A DNA stretch of 64,000 bases from Periplaneta americana (GCF_040183065.1 NC_091132.1:87372606-87436605); one strand, 5' to 3'; positions 21,445 to 33,019 are shown, counted from the first letter of the stretch. Notes: generated from the sequence alone by a model not told the origin. Numbers and translations are program-made.

Positions 21445-22934
21445 TATAACCAACTAAGTGGAAGTGCATTATATAGCGAAATTTATAAACTTGTACTTGC
21501 TATTTGGGAAAAGGAAATTGTACCAGAACAATGGAAGGAGTCCATAATTGTACCTATTTTTAAAAAGGGGGACAAAACCAACTGTGGTAACTTTCGAGGA
21601 ATATCACTTTTGTTGACGTCGTACAAAATTTTGTCCAATATTCTTTTGAGAAGATTAACTCCGTACGTAGATGAAATTATTGGGGATCATCAGTGCGGTT
21701 TTCGGCATAATAGATCGACTATTGATCAGATTTTTTGTATTCGACAGATAATGGAGAAAAAATGGGAGTATAAGGGTACAGTACATCAGTTATTCATAGA
21801 TTTCAAAAAGGCATATGACTCGGTAAGAGGGAAGTATTATATGATATTCTTATTGAATTTGGTATTCCCAAGAAACTAGTTCGATTAATTAAAATGTGTC
21901 TCAGTGAAACATACAGCAGAGTCCGTATAGGTCAGTTTCTATCTGATGCTTTTCCAATTCACTGCGGGCTAAAGCAGGGAGATGCACTATCACCTTTACT
22001 TTTTAACTTCGCTCTAGAATATACCATTAGGAAAGTTCAGGATAACAGGCAGGGTTTGGAATTGAACGGGTTACATCAGCTTCTTGTCTATGCAGATGAC
22101 GTGAATATGTTAGGAGAAAATACACAAACGATTAGGGAAAACACGGACATTTTACTTGAAGTAAGTAAAGCGATCGGTTTGGAAGTAAATCCCGAAAAGA
22201 CAAAGTATATGATTATGTCTCGTGACCAGAATATTGTACGAAATGGAAATATAAAAATTGGAGATTTATCCTTCGAAGAGGTGGAAAAATTCAAATATCT
22301 TGGAGCAACAGTAACAAATATAAATGACACTCGGGAGGAAATTAAACGCAGAATAAATATGGGAAATGCGTGTTATTATTCAGTTGAGAAGCTCTTATCA
22401 TCCAGTCTGCTGTCCAAAAATCTGAAAGTTAGAATTTATAAAACAGTTATATTACCGGTTGTTCTGTATGGTTGTGAAACTTGTACTCTCACTCTGAGAG
22501 AGGAACATAGGTTAAGGGTGTTTGAGAATAAGGTGCTTAGGAAAATATTTGGGGCTAAGCGGGATGAAGTTACAGGAGAATGGAGAAAGTTACACAACAC
22601 AGAACTGCACGCATTGTATTCTTCACCTAACATAATTAGGAACTTAAAATCCAGACGTTTGAGATGGGCAGGGCATGTAGCACGTATGGGCGAATCCAGA
22701 AATGCATATAGAGTGTTAGTTGGGAGACCGAAGGGAAAAAGACCTTTGGGGAGGCCGAGACGTAGATGGGAGGATAATATTAAAATAGATTTGAGGGAGG
22801 TGGGGTGTGATGATAGAGACTGGATTAATCTTGCACAGGATAGGGACCGATGGCGGGCTTATGTGAGGGCAGCAATGAACCTTCGGGTTCTTTAAAAGTC
22901 ATTTGTAAGTAAGTAAGTAAGTATAACCAACTAA
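21445..22934 (+). mobile_element. LINE family A, best copy, 5'-truncated, 13-bp TSD
   Basis: Insert 21458-22921 between TATAACCAACTAA copies (21445-21457, 22922-22934). It starts in the RT finger region. 21460-21825 encodes KKGDKTNC, ISLLLTSYKILSN and motif A ([12 protein letters not shown]). A one-base loss near 21828 shifts frame; the second frame (to a stop at 22893-22895) has motif B ([10 protein letters not shown]), motif C (YADDVNML), YGCETCTL and [10 protein letters not shown]. The tail is GTAAGTAAGTAAGTAA. With one frameshift it is the youngest-looking LINE here. Confidence 0.93.
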
Positions 22935-23129
22935 ATTGCTACACAAATCGACGAGAGACTCTCCACTTAGGCTTCCATAAAACGAGGTGTCTGACAGGGC
23001 TGCGGCCTTTCTCCACTCCTATTTATTATATACATGAAACATAGTATTCATTTATGGAGACAAAACTTTCATGCTGGACTCCACTATGCCGAAATTCCCA
23101 TCTTGATACATTATTATTTGCAGACGACA

Positions 23130-23400
23130 AGATTATTATTTATTATTAATGGAGAAAAATTCGCTCCAGTGCTGGGATCGAACCTGCATCCTCGGTTCTA
23201 TGCACTGAGCACTCTAACCTTTCTCGAATCTTTTTCCTTTGGTATATTCGATCCCGTGCTGTGCATTGAGCCTCGGCGTAGAACTGAAAACCTGGGTTCG
23301 ATTCCCGTGCCGGAGCGAATTTTTCTCCATTAATAACTAATTGTAACCATAACAGATAATTCTGTAGAACCAAAAAATTATCTTTACATAGATTATTATT
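23130..23400. mobile_element. Foldback tRNA-derived SINE, 11-bp TSD, inside RT motif C
   Basis: Insert 23141-23389 between AGATTATTATT copies (23130-23140, 23390-23400). The arms begin TTATTAATGGAGAAAAATTC at the left and end with its complement (GAATTTTTCTCCATTAATAA) at the right. Each contains a tRNA-like head: B-box GGTTCGATTCC on + at about 23296-23306, and the complementary orientation near 23178. Same design as 1931-2455 but only 249 bp. Confidence 0.82.
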
Positions 23401-23945
23401 GCAAGAACAGAATCCCAATTCCAACGTGCCATACATAACTTAGAAAATACTGCTTCCAAATTTGATATGACAATCTCAACACAAAAAACGAATTTAATGG
23501 CATTTTTGGGCACAGAACCAATTAAGAGTAAAATGTGTGTAAATAATATCTTAACAGAACGTGTTGATTCATTCAATTACCTTGGCTACAATCTCTCATT
23601 TGCTGATGAAGATATGAAGATTAAAATTTCCAAATTAACCAAGATCTTAGATGTAATCAATCAGGTTTTTAAGTCTTCTCAAGTCCAGCGACACTAGACT
23701 CAGGGTAATATAAAACCCTTGCTCAACCAGTTCTCACATATGAAAGCAAAGCCTGGACCATCAAAAAGGCTGACGAAAGGAGATTGACAACAGCTGAAAT
23801 ACGATTTATGAACTGCTGGTTACTCCCTCCTTGACCAAAAAAGAAATGAGGATACTCTTTAAGAATTAAAAGTGTGTGTCTAATGCTCAATATTTAACAG
23901 TGAAGTCATTGTCCTTCTTGCTTCCCAGTATTTAGAAATGAGTGG

Positions 23946-24237
23946 TTTGGACAAGTTACTTGGTTAGGGTTTTTCCGGGGGTTTTCCTCAACCAATTGAA
24001 GCAGAATTGTTGGGTAATTTTCGATGTTGGACCTTGGACTCATTTCACCATCATTAATTCAACATCATACAACATCCATACAATAGCCCGAGTTAAGTTC
24101 ACGGTGAGGCATGCTATATTTGTACAAGAGCATGGCCGTTTGGCTAACCAATCATTCACAGAGTGGTAAGCACAATAAGCCTCAGGCTGCAGTGCAAGCC
24201 TTTGGGTCCCTCTTCCTTACAAGAGGAAAAAAAAAAA
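23946..24237 (+). mobile_element. SINE-3, second copy, 5'-truncated
   Basis: Aligns with the copy at 17326-17626 from GTTGGACCT through CAATAGCCCGAGTTAAGTTC and GCCTCAGGCTGCAGTG to an A-rich tail. The tRNA-like head is incomplete; no clear TSD. Confidence 0.78.
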
Positions 24238-24450
24238 GTAAAATTGTCTGTATATTTTGTTACAATTTTACTTTATCTTACAATACCTTTATTAAATGAT
24301 CATATTCTGATATACTGTACCAAGGTCAAGCTATAATGTGGGGGGGGAGAAGATAAATGATGTCCCCCATAATTTCGTTATAACAGGATTCTATGGTTTT
24401 GCTTTGCTCCCCCAAGGAAACGGTTCTCTCTCCGCCTATGGTCGTGCCTT

Positions 24451-24471
24451 CAAAAAGTTTGGGAACCACTG
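24451..24471 (-). mobile_element. hAT-type terminal repeat, partner not found
   Basis: Read on the - strand from 24471: CAGTGGTTCCCAAACTTTTT, the terminus of many hAT (Charlie-like) elements. The body toward lower coordinates is short and unrecognised. Confidence 0.5.
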
Positions 24472-25186
24472 CTCTTTTAGGAAGGTCGCTAGTTGGAACC
24501 AATAATAAAGAAGGTGATGTGCAACTACAGTTTATTTCTGAGATGATGTAAGTGCAGAGATGCTCATCATACACCACTATACACTCAACAACATTACAAA
24601 CCAGTCTTGTCATTCATAAATGCACTTCTTATATAGCAAAATAATACACTATGTTTATATAATATTGAGCAATCAAAGGCCAACGGAGAACATGCATGGA
24701 TTTTATTTCCCATCAGAGGGGATTTTTTTTCTTTGGTGAAAAATGTTATACAATCTCATAATATAATTTCAAAAACTGATGAAACTTTAGCTTTCCTGAC
24801 TGACATACAAATAGCCTAATATGCGATAAAAATTTTAAAATGTCATGAGACGTCATTATATTGAAGTGATGTCATCAATACATCACTCCAAAAGCTTATA
24901 TCCAATTGAGGACTTCAAATGGTAAACCATGAAAGTGCCACAAAAAAAAAAAAAGTTTTTTAGTACGACTGAATGTATGTTCCAAGCTGAATAAAATGGT
25001 AAACAGTGAATGTGCCCAAGATTATAATTTCAGTTTATATAGATGTCGACAGGTTGCGCTGCTTGTGTATCTACCATGTTGAATAAATTAAAGAACAATG
25101 AATGTGCTGCTGCTATTACCGACGATACCCGTGTTTTGTTTAGTTCTGGAACAACGTGAATGAACGCTTTGTGTCTGTGTCAGGAA

Positions 25187-25333
25187 TGAGGATGATAAAA
25201 GACATAAGTGAAGAAAAGAAGGATTTGATAGTGATGGTCCCATCTTTGCCTGAAGACAAGCACAGAAAGTTTTATTTGGAAATGTGTGGGCACCAAATGG
25301 AGTTTGAAAGTACAGCCAGTGATGAGGACTAAT
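25187..25333 (+). CDS. Small ORF inside the TIR element, unknown
   Basis: 48 codons with an acidic C-terminus (STASDED) and a VPSLPEDKHRKFY core, ending in tandem stops. It may be the degenerate C-terminus of the element's own transposase or captured host sequence; I cannot place it. Low coding confidence. Confidence 0.25.
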
Positions 25334-25344
25334 AAAGAGATTTC

Positions 25345-26305
25345 TTCCCGAAATAGAGAGTTGAACTATAGAGCTGGTGTAAACATGTTATTCATAGAGT
25401 GTATTAAGTATAATGTGAATAAAGAAAGTGTTTAATATGCCAATAATATTGTGGGTTTTTAAGTTAAAAGTAAAGAACCTGTTCCAGTATCAGAGACAGA
25501 GACTTGAACTACAGACCTGATATAAACATGTTATTCATAGAGTGTATTAAGTGTAATGTGAATAAAGAAAGTGTTTAATATGCCAATAATATTGTGGCTT
25601 TTTTAAGTTAAAAGTAAAGGACCTGCTCCAGTATCAGAGCCAGAGAGTTGAACTACAGACCTGATATAAACATGTTATTCATAGAGTGTATTAAGTGTAA
25701 TGTGAATAATGAAAGTGTTTAATATGCCAATAATATTGTGGGTTTTTTAAGTTAAAAGTAAAGGGCCTGCTCCGGTATCAGAGCCAGAGAGTTGAATTAC
25801 AGACCTGATATAAACATGTTATTCATAGAGTGTATTAAGTGTAATGTGAATAATGAAAGTGTTTCATATGCCAATAATATTGTGGGTTTTTAAATTTAAA
25901 AGTAAAGGATCTGCTAAGTGTAATGTGAATAATGAAAGTGTTTCATATGCCAATAATATTGTGGGTTTTTTTAAGTTAAAAGTAAAGGATCTGCTAAGTG
26001 TAATGTGAATAATGAAAGTGTTTCATATGCCAATAATATTGTGGGTTTTTTAAGTTAAAAGTAAAGGATCTGCTAAGTGTAATGTGAATAATGAAAGTGT
26101 TTCATATGCCAGTAATATTGTGGGTTTTTTAAGTTAAAAGTAAAGGATCTGCTCCAATATCAGAGACAGAGAGCTGAACTACAGACCTGGTGTGAACATA
26201 TCATTCATAAAATGTATTAAGTGTAATGTGAATAATGAAAGTGTTTAATATGCCAATAATATTGTGGATTTTGTGAAGATAAAAGTAAAGGATCTGCTCC
26301 AGTAA
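25345..26305. repeat. Tandem array with two unit lengths (~144 and ~79 bp)
   Basis: Counting from successive TGCCAATAATATTGTGG boxes at 25438, 25581, 25725, 25869, 25948, 26028, 26107 and 26251 gives units of 143, 144, 144, 79, 80, 79 and 144 bp. The short unit lacks a contiguous stretch of about 65 bp (the CAGAGAGTTGAAC...ATAGAGTGTATT part). Units are very similar, implying recent expansion. Confidence 0.95.
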
Positions 26306-26403
26306 CCATGTAAGTGCCTTTACTCTGCTAATAACGTTTTTCTGTAAAACTGAACAATTTTGTTTTTGGCACTGTCATGGTTTACCATTTGAAGTCCTCA
26401 ATT

Positions 26404-27563
26404 TATATGAAATGAAACTCTTCTGCATTTCATATTTCCTACAGTCCTGTCCATTACTTGTTTCTCAACCACCTCAGAAATTTATTAAAACAACTATTTA
26501 TTCCTTGTAAAAAGATGCAAACAAAAAGCGTCTCATGATCAGACCGTTCTGAATCCTTCATCAACCATAACTGGTTTTGGATACAAGAATAATGAATAAT
26601 CAAAAGTATCCAAAAATACAATCAGATAGCGAGAATAATTGTGGCCAATTTAATTTAGATTTTAGTTGCCTGTGCCTGCTGAACAATAGCTAATATAACA
26701 TTACACCCATTTTGAGGCTCCAAGGAAGGAAGAACGAAAATATATTACTATGTGTAATCTTTAAAGCCATAGAACCTATTTAAAAAATAAAAAAAAGTGC
26801 ATGTTCCCCATTCACTATTCATCTAAAACACCTTATGAATACTCTATAGAGGATATGGCAGGACATTTTGCTGTTTACATTTTAATGCAATATCACTCTT
26901 CAGTTATGGCACAAGAAAGTAAAGGCTATCTAGCCTATCCATCTTAACAAAGTTTTTAATTTTAACAATTCACTAGTGAATACAACTGCTAAAATTTAAA
27001 TGCAAAGAAAACAACCATTATAGTTGGGCTAGTCAGAAGTGGCAGACAGCCGTTAGGAAATAATTCTCCTTTTACACATACGTATTGTGTATGTTTTTCT
27101 TTCTCAATGACCAATAAAAAATATTTCTATTACGCTAATTTATTTTCCTGGCTACTGTTGCCATGACATTACATCTCATATAACATCCACATGGAAAGGG
27201 TCACTTAAACTTGCTGAGATGAGAGCATACATGTATCTCATACAGAACATGGAGCATGTTACCCTCAACTATACCACCCTGCTCATGAAAATAAGAGTAA
27301 TTTTAAATTGGATAAGGAGCTGATAAAGGAAGACAATTAAGAGGCAAAATGTGTGCAGGGATACCTCTTCGTTCATCTACCACTTCTGGCTTCTTGTAAC
27401 TAAATGTGTTAAAAATTGTAATGCATTCTTATAAAGATAAGAAAATAAAATGCATGTTTAAAAGGCAAATATGAGAGCAAATCTTTGCTATTATTGGGAA
27501 TTTGTAGCCTAAATACTATGAAAAAAATACATAACACTAAAGTTAAAGTAAAATGTTTCATAG
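26404..27563. other. Unassigned AT-rich sequence
   Basis: No gene or repeat recognised. Confidence 0.5.
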
Positions 27564-28231
27564 TACAGTAGAACCCCAATTATCCATCACCCTATTAACT
27601 GACTGGCGGATTATCCGACTGTCTATTTCTCGCTTTCTTTTTCTTCAGAAATAAATAACTTATATGAAGTACTGTTTTGTACATCACATTAGTAGGTTCT
27701 GCATATGTTTTTGCTAGAGAGTGTTACTACAAGCCTTTATCATTACACAGAATTGTCTACTGTTCGAATTGTCGTTCTATAATATAACTTGTATATAAAA
27801 TGTCTTCCACGGGTGTTAACAGAAAACCTGTTGTGCTAAGTATCGATAAAAATTGAAATAATTAAATGGTTTGAGAAAGAGAAACTGTGACTCATCTCAC
27901 ATCGGAATATGAGATTGGAGTTACAATTGCGCCATTTAATAAAAAAAAAACAAGGGTAAAATGTAAAAAAATATGTAAATCTACAACATGAGATCTCCTT
28001 TATTCCTATCTTTCCTGAGACAGTTATTACAAAGGGCTTCCTTGTCCCTTAAAAACTCATCGTTGACAACCAGACTTAAATTAGTGAACTTCTGATCCAC
28101 TACCTAACGACTTAAATACAAGACCGTGAAGGAAATTACAAAATCTTTCATGGTGCGGATTATCCGATTTTTTTCGATCAACCGTTCAGTGCATCCCCTT
28201 CATTACCACGGATAATAGAGGTTCTACTGTA
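27564..28231 (+). mobile_element. Tigger/pogo-like element, deletion derivative, TA target
   Basis: Element 27566-28229 (664 bp). The left TIR reads CAGTAGAACCCCAATTATCC; the right TIR read inward is CAGTAGAACCTCTATTATCC. TA flanks both ends. Near 27800 a frame opens MSSTGVNRKPVVLSIDK and, past a stop, IIKWFEKEK, resembling the N-terminal psq-type helix-turn-helix of Tigger transposases. The DDE domain is absent. Confidence 0.85.
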
Positions 28232-29022
28232 GTACTATTCTATCATAAACGGGAAATACAAACTGTTTTAATATTTGGCATGATTAGAAACAAGTTTACA
28301 GACTATGTTTCTATTCCACTTATATATCATAATATATCTGACTCGCTAAAGTTTTCAAATGACATTATTTTAAGCAGGAGACATATCAAATTTATTTCAT
28401 GAAACTAAACGTGCGAGCAAAGAATCAAACTATATTGTTTTTACAAATCAGCATGACACATTCATTATATATGCCAGAAAATGAATCTTGTACTTTTCCG
28501 AAACCGTAACAGTAATATAATTTCGCCTGACTAGTATGCTTATTAGCTTATGACTAGTACATCACCTTTTATATTGAAGTGGCAAGTTCAAAGATAAAGA
28601 TGCTATTGGACCACTTTAGTCTGGGATACTCCCATTTCTCTGCCATCATTCCACGTTTCTCCATTCAATTTATTTCATACAATTATATGCATGAACAGTT
28701 GTACTCTTAGTATGATATCCTCATAGATATAATGATGGCAGGTATAAGAATTACAGTACATGAGGATCCTCAGTGAAAATGACTTAAGGATAAGTCGCAA
28801 CAACTGTGTGCACTATGTGTATTTCCATTTATGTCATACATGATAACAAATGCACAAAAATATGACAACCTCCAATAATATCACAAATTTTATCAAATTT
28901 CACCAATAATAGTATCAGCAAATTAAAAAACCCTTCCTTTTCAAGTTACCATGGAATAATGTTATGTAATGTACAGTGAATACACTTTATCTTTTTTTTA
29001 TTTTTATTTATAGTCACTTTAA
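28232..29022. other. Unassigned AT-rich sequence
   Basis: Nothing supported. Confidence 0.5.
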
Positions 29023-29450
29023 CTGCTGTGCAGGGCCTGATTTAGGCAGGAGCCTATGGTGCCTTTACTCAGGGTCTCAAGTATCTGGGGGCCTCAAAAT
29101 TCAGGAAGAAATTTTTTTAAAAGTGATTTATAAAAATTGAAATAGATAACAACTCTGACAACTGAAAATCAAAATTGAGGAAATAAGTAATTAATTATTA
29201 ACAAATAATTACGTAATTAATTAGTATATTATCTTAGAAACAGCATCAAAACTCACTTTATTGTTTTAAGTTTAGAGTGATAAGTTGACTATTTAAATAA
29301 TCATAAACGCAACAGTCAAAGTCAATAACATTGTCAGTTTTCTTTGTAATGAGTGTTGAACCATGTGCCTAGTGCTGGTGTTTCTTGCAAGTTATCTAAT
29401 TTATGTTGGTATAGGACCAATATCGATGTATAGTGGTAGGGGTAAAGTGT

Positions 29451-29693
29451 ATTTGAGTAGCTTAATATCAAAGACGGACATCTGACCTCAATCGAAATTT
29501 AGGTAGCTGTAGTTTTTTATACAATTTTTCATGCTCTTTCCAGTTATAGTGAAACCATATGCAAACTCTAACACTACATTTATAAAATAAATTGTGTTAA
29601 ATATTACAAAGAACACTGTGAATTAAAAAATTGCCTCTAGATCAAAACTATGGAGACAACAGATGTCCGTCTTTGATATTAAGCTACTCATTT
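29451..29693. mobile_element. MITE, 235 bp, perfect ~30-bp TIRs, nested in hAT
   Basis: TIRs start GAGTAGCTTAATATCAAAGA (29455 on) and the mirrored complement ends at 29689. Candidate 4-bp TSD ATTT (29451-29454, 29690-29693). Non-coding. Confidence 0.82.
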
Positions 29694-30265
29694 ATAGGGA
29701 TATCCATAACTAAAAACTGAATTTCCAAGCAAATTTGAGTCAAGAGCCAATAAAAGAAAATGGAAAGCTACTGAAATACAACAGGAAAAACAACGTTCAT
29801 CACTGAGCAAATGTGTTTCTTCAGATGTTACTAGCAGTAACTCTCCTTTACCCACAGAGTTTTTCAGTTACAAACGTTAAGAATATTTTAATATAGATTA
29901 ATGAAGAAGATTTTGGCATACAAGGGCACCAATCCACCACAGCTACTAAACTGTGGAGAGTCAAAGTAAGCCAAACTCTGATTTTAGGGAACATGAACTT
30001 TCCTCTCAAATTTTTAAATTGTACTAGAAGATACAAGGGATAGTACTACAACTAATGCAATCAGCTTTGATGCTGTCTTGTGGCCTCAGTTAATCACTGA
30101 TACCTTATAGGATCACTTTATTTTTAATCCTCCTACTCAAAATTGAGAATCTATAAAAAAAAAGAACTCGGGGAAATAAATACATCGTGAAAGGAGACAG
30201 GTGATAGAATCATTCTTATATCTTAGTATTAAATAATGCTAAGTAATGGCTTTCAAATTGGAATA

Positions 30266-30530
30266 ATGCTATTTTTTTTAGTTGGTTATTTAACGACGCT
30301 GTATCAACTACTAGATTATTTAGCGTCAATGAGATTGGTGATAGCGAGATGAGGCCGAGGATTCGCCATAGATTACCTGGCATTCACCTTACGGTTGGGT
30401 AAAACTTCGAAAAAAAACCAACCAGGTAATCAGCCCAAGTGGGAATCGAACCCACGCCTGAGTGCAACTTCAGACCAGCAGGCAAGCGATTTAACCGACT
30501 GAGCCACGCCGGTGGCTAAATCATGCTATT
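30266..30530 (-). mobile_element. SINE-2, tRNA-derived, 8-bp TSD, nested in hAT
   Basis: On the - strand the head reads CCACCGGCGTGGCTCAGTCG (A-box) and GGTTCGATTCCCACTTGGGC (B-box). The body ends toward AAATAACCAACTAAAAAAAA. ATGCTATT occurs on both sides (30266-30273, 30523-30530). Further copies are at 34917-35110 and 56395-56648. Confidence 0.85.
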
Positions 30531-30822
30531 GTCAGTTTCTTTATCTCATACACAGTTCTCTGCTGGTGCTAGATCATAAAAAAATAGTCATATTGGCTGT
30601 GCTATGGTTTCAGACTATGATAAAGAATTTAAATATTGGAGGCATGTTTCAAAAAGTGTTGTGGCTGTGATTAAGTAGTAGTAGTGTGACTTCGCTCTGT
30701 CAAGTCATTCGTTATGTTTAAATAACATAATATAGGCCTGGTTGTCACATGTGAAAAGAAGGGGCCTCATGAAGAAGATTATGCTCCGGGCCTCTGAAAC
30801 TAAATCAGGCCCTGCTGCTGTG

Positions 30823-31384
30823 ATCATATCGCGACTTTATTATGGATGTCATATTATCCTTCCATGCTCGCATATAGGCAGCAGCACTGTGCACTGCAGT
30901 TTCCACTCTATTTTCGCAAGAGTTGAAATATAAAATGTATGCACTGTATTTGTATGCTATATTTATGATCAATGATTAACTTTACAACTTCTTTACTGTG
31001 TTAACTTTTTAGGAAATTATCTGGCTGACTAGTTTCATGATTAACAGTTATGATATGAGTTGAAAGCTCTTTATCTATTAAAGGTACTGAGTTATTTATT
31101 GTATTTAACAATGTTACATGTCAGCATGACTTTGCGTCTAGCATAGGCTTGTAGACAAATATTATTCAACATCGCAAAATATATTCGGGTCCATGAGTGT
31201 AACACTACCTAAATACGGAGCTGCTTATATACCATCTGGAACACTGTTGATAGTATTAAAAGAAATATACAATGAAAGTACAGGATAAGTTTATATGGAA
31301 GAAATGTGCGTAAAAGAGTTATAATTGCACCTTAATAAAAGATACCCAATGTTACAAACAATTGTACAATACAATGTTCTGGAA
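30823..31384. other. Unassigned AT-rich sequence
   Basis: Nothing supported. Confidence 0.5.
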
Positions 31385-32160
31385 ATAAAAGAGATATAAT
31401 AAGTAACCATACAAAAATCGGAGGGGAGTGGCGTGGGTGATCCATATTATGTATTATCCTTTTCTAACCCCTACTACATAGGGGAGAAGTTGAGTGCCAC
31501 ATTCTGGAAGCAGTTTTCGAAATTATTTTGCCCCACAACAAAATTTATTATACTAACGTAGTAGCAGTAGCAGCAGCAGCAGCAGCAGTAATAGCAATAA
31601 TAATATTTTTTTTATATACTCGTACAATAAGAAACAATACGAAAATTGGGGGGCGTGGCATGGTTGATTCATATTATGTGTTGCCTATTCTAACCCCTAC
31701 TATACAGGGGAGAAGTTGAGTGCTACGTTCTAGAAGCAGTTTCCGAAAACCCCTACTACATAGGGGAGAAGTTGAGTGCCACATTCTGGAAGCAGTTTTC
31801 GAAATTATTTTGCCCCACAACAAAATTTATTATACTAACGTAGTAGCAGTAGCAGCAGCAGCAGCAGCAGTAATAGCAATAATAATATTTTTTTTATATA
31901 CTCGTACAATAAGAAACAATACGAAAATTGGGGGGCGTGGCATGGTTGATTCATATTATGTGTTGCCTATTCTAACCCCTACTATTCAGGGGAGAAGTTG
32001 AGTGCTACGTTCTAGAAGCAGTTTCCGAATTATTATTTTGCCCCAAAACAAAGCTCGTTATACTACGGTGGTGGTGATGGCGGCGGCGGGGGGGGGGGGA
32101 GGTGTGGTGGTGGCAGTGGTAGCAGTACCAGTACTAATAGTAATAACAATATAGCAAAAT
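31385..32160. repeat. Tandem duplication, 282-bp unit, plus diverged flanking copies
   Basis: 31466-31747 and 31748-32029 are near-identical direct repeats (each starts AACCCCTACTACATAGGG). Diverged partial copies precede (31385-31465) and follow (32030-32160, G-rich). Within each unit a 70-bp GGGGAGAAGTTGAGTGC segment is itself duplicated, and there is a CAG-type repeat. Identical 63-residue frames with an alanine run come from this repeat and are not genes. Confidence 0.93.
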
Positions 32161-32182
32161 AATATCTTATTTTTAAGTTTTT

Positions 32183-32859
32183 TACAGGGTGTTAAAAAGT
32201 ATTCAATATTTTAGGAGGTGATAGTATGTATCAAAACAAGAAAATAATGTTTAATAAACATGGGTCCTACAACACATACTTTCTGAGATCTGAACACTTG
32301 TTTATATCTGGTGCTCAATTTGACGTCCATTCATGACAATGCATTTTTCTGCCCTACAATACAGCAGACTACCAGATAATCATACCGTAGTTGACACCCC
32401 TGACATGGAATAATGACACGTTACGAGGAATACTGAAAACAAAAGTTTGGTTGCGGATATGAGCGGGGTTCACCAGAGATGGTGTTGTGAATTTTCGTAA
32501 TCAGCATGTGTGGGCTGATGAAAATCCCCATGCAGTTGAAGAAACAAGGCATCAGCACCGATTCTCAATCAACTTACAGGCAGGCATTCTTGGTGATAGA
32601 TTAATAGGGCCATACGTGCTACCATAGAGATTAACTGATGATCATTATCAGGACTTTCTTATTAACGTATTAAAACAAATTTCAAAGAGTGCGTGATTCC
32701 TTACACCGAAAGGCAGAGGAATGCATTGCCATGAATGGACGTCACATTGAGCACCTCCTATGAACAAGTGTTCAGATCTCACAAAGTAGTGTTGTAGGAC
32801 CCATGTTTATTAGACATTATTTTTTTGTTTGTATTGAAAACTTTTTTTAACACTCTGTA
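32183..32859 (+). mobile_element. Tc-type DNA transposon relic with long TIRs, TA target
   Basis: Element 32185-32857 with ends CAGGGTGTTAAAAA and its near-complement, flanked by TA. The centre encodes FRNQHVWADENPHA, HQHRFSINLQAGILGDRLIG and a DHYQDFL segment; the end encodes RVRDSLHRKAEECIAMNGRH. These belong to the transposase type often annotated Tc3-like (DUF4817-associated) in insects. The right TIR (from about 32690) contains the C-terminal codons and the left TIR (to about 32350) holds an antisense copy of them. Confidence 0.78.
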
Positions 32860-33019
32860 TATGGGTACTTACAGTAGGGAAAGTACCTCTGATTGAGGTT
32901 TTGGCTGATATGTATATCTATCATGAGGCAGTACATCTCGCTTGACAATATGTGTCAGAGGAAGAACAATAATTGTTTGTATACATTTGAAGTCTGATTA
33001 GTGAATTATGTAACTAGTC

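Larger units (their letters stand above)
21310..23870 (+). mobile_element. LINE family B, carrying two nested insertions
   Basis: The host LINE is in three pieces. 21310-21457 encodes RT motif A (SFIDFVKTFDKVNR) to AIYYIYNQL. 22935-23140 carries motif B remnants and ends at LLFADD (motif C). 23390-23860 continues from the same codon (KIIIAR), through NYLGYNLSFADED, to a decayed C-terminus. Both breaks are exact insertions with TSDs (family A LINE at 21458-22921, foldback SINE at 23141-23389). Stops are present in all pieces. Confidence 0.85.
24904..26403. mobile_element. 1.5-kb TIR element containing a tandem array and a small ORF
   Basis: 37-bp TIRs (24904-24940, 26367-26403; 36 of 37 positions match) begin AATTGAGGACTTCAAATGG. 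Inside are a 48-codon frame at 25187-25333 (MRMIKDISEEKKDL...ending ASDED) and an upstream frame starting MSTGCAACVSTM at about 25044, neither of which I recognise. These are followed by the tandem array at 25345-26305. No exact TSD was found. Confidence 0.78.
29023..30822 (+). mobile_element. hAT element, 1784 bp, 8-bp TSD, with nested MITE and SINE-2
   Basis: Element 29031-30814 with ends CAGGGCCTGATTTAG and its complement CTAAATCAGGCCCTG, flanked by perfect CTGCTGTG copies (29023-29030, 30815-30822). Around 29745-29870 a decayed frame (ANKRKWKATEIQQEKQ...) resembles the N-terminal region before the TTF-type zinc finger of ZMYM-like hAT transposases. It contains a 235-bp MITE and a SINE-2. 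Confidence 0.88.

Noticed and set aside
25345..26305. CRISPR-like regular repeats
   Set aside because: Units of 79-144 bp are contiguous tandem repeats without unique spacers, in a eukaryotic TE.
31528..32001. Two identical ORFs with an Ala run and a hydrophobic stretch, looking like small membrane proteins
   Set aside because: They are the same CAG-containing segment of a 282-bp tandem duplication, and the hydrophobic part is translated AT-rich DNA.
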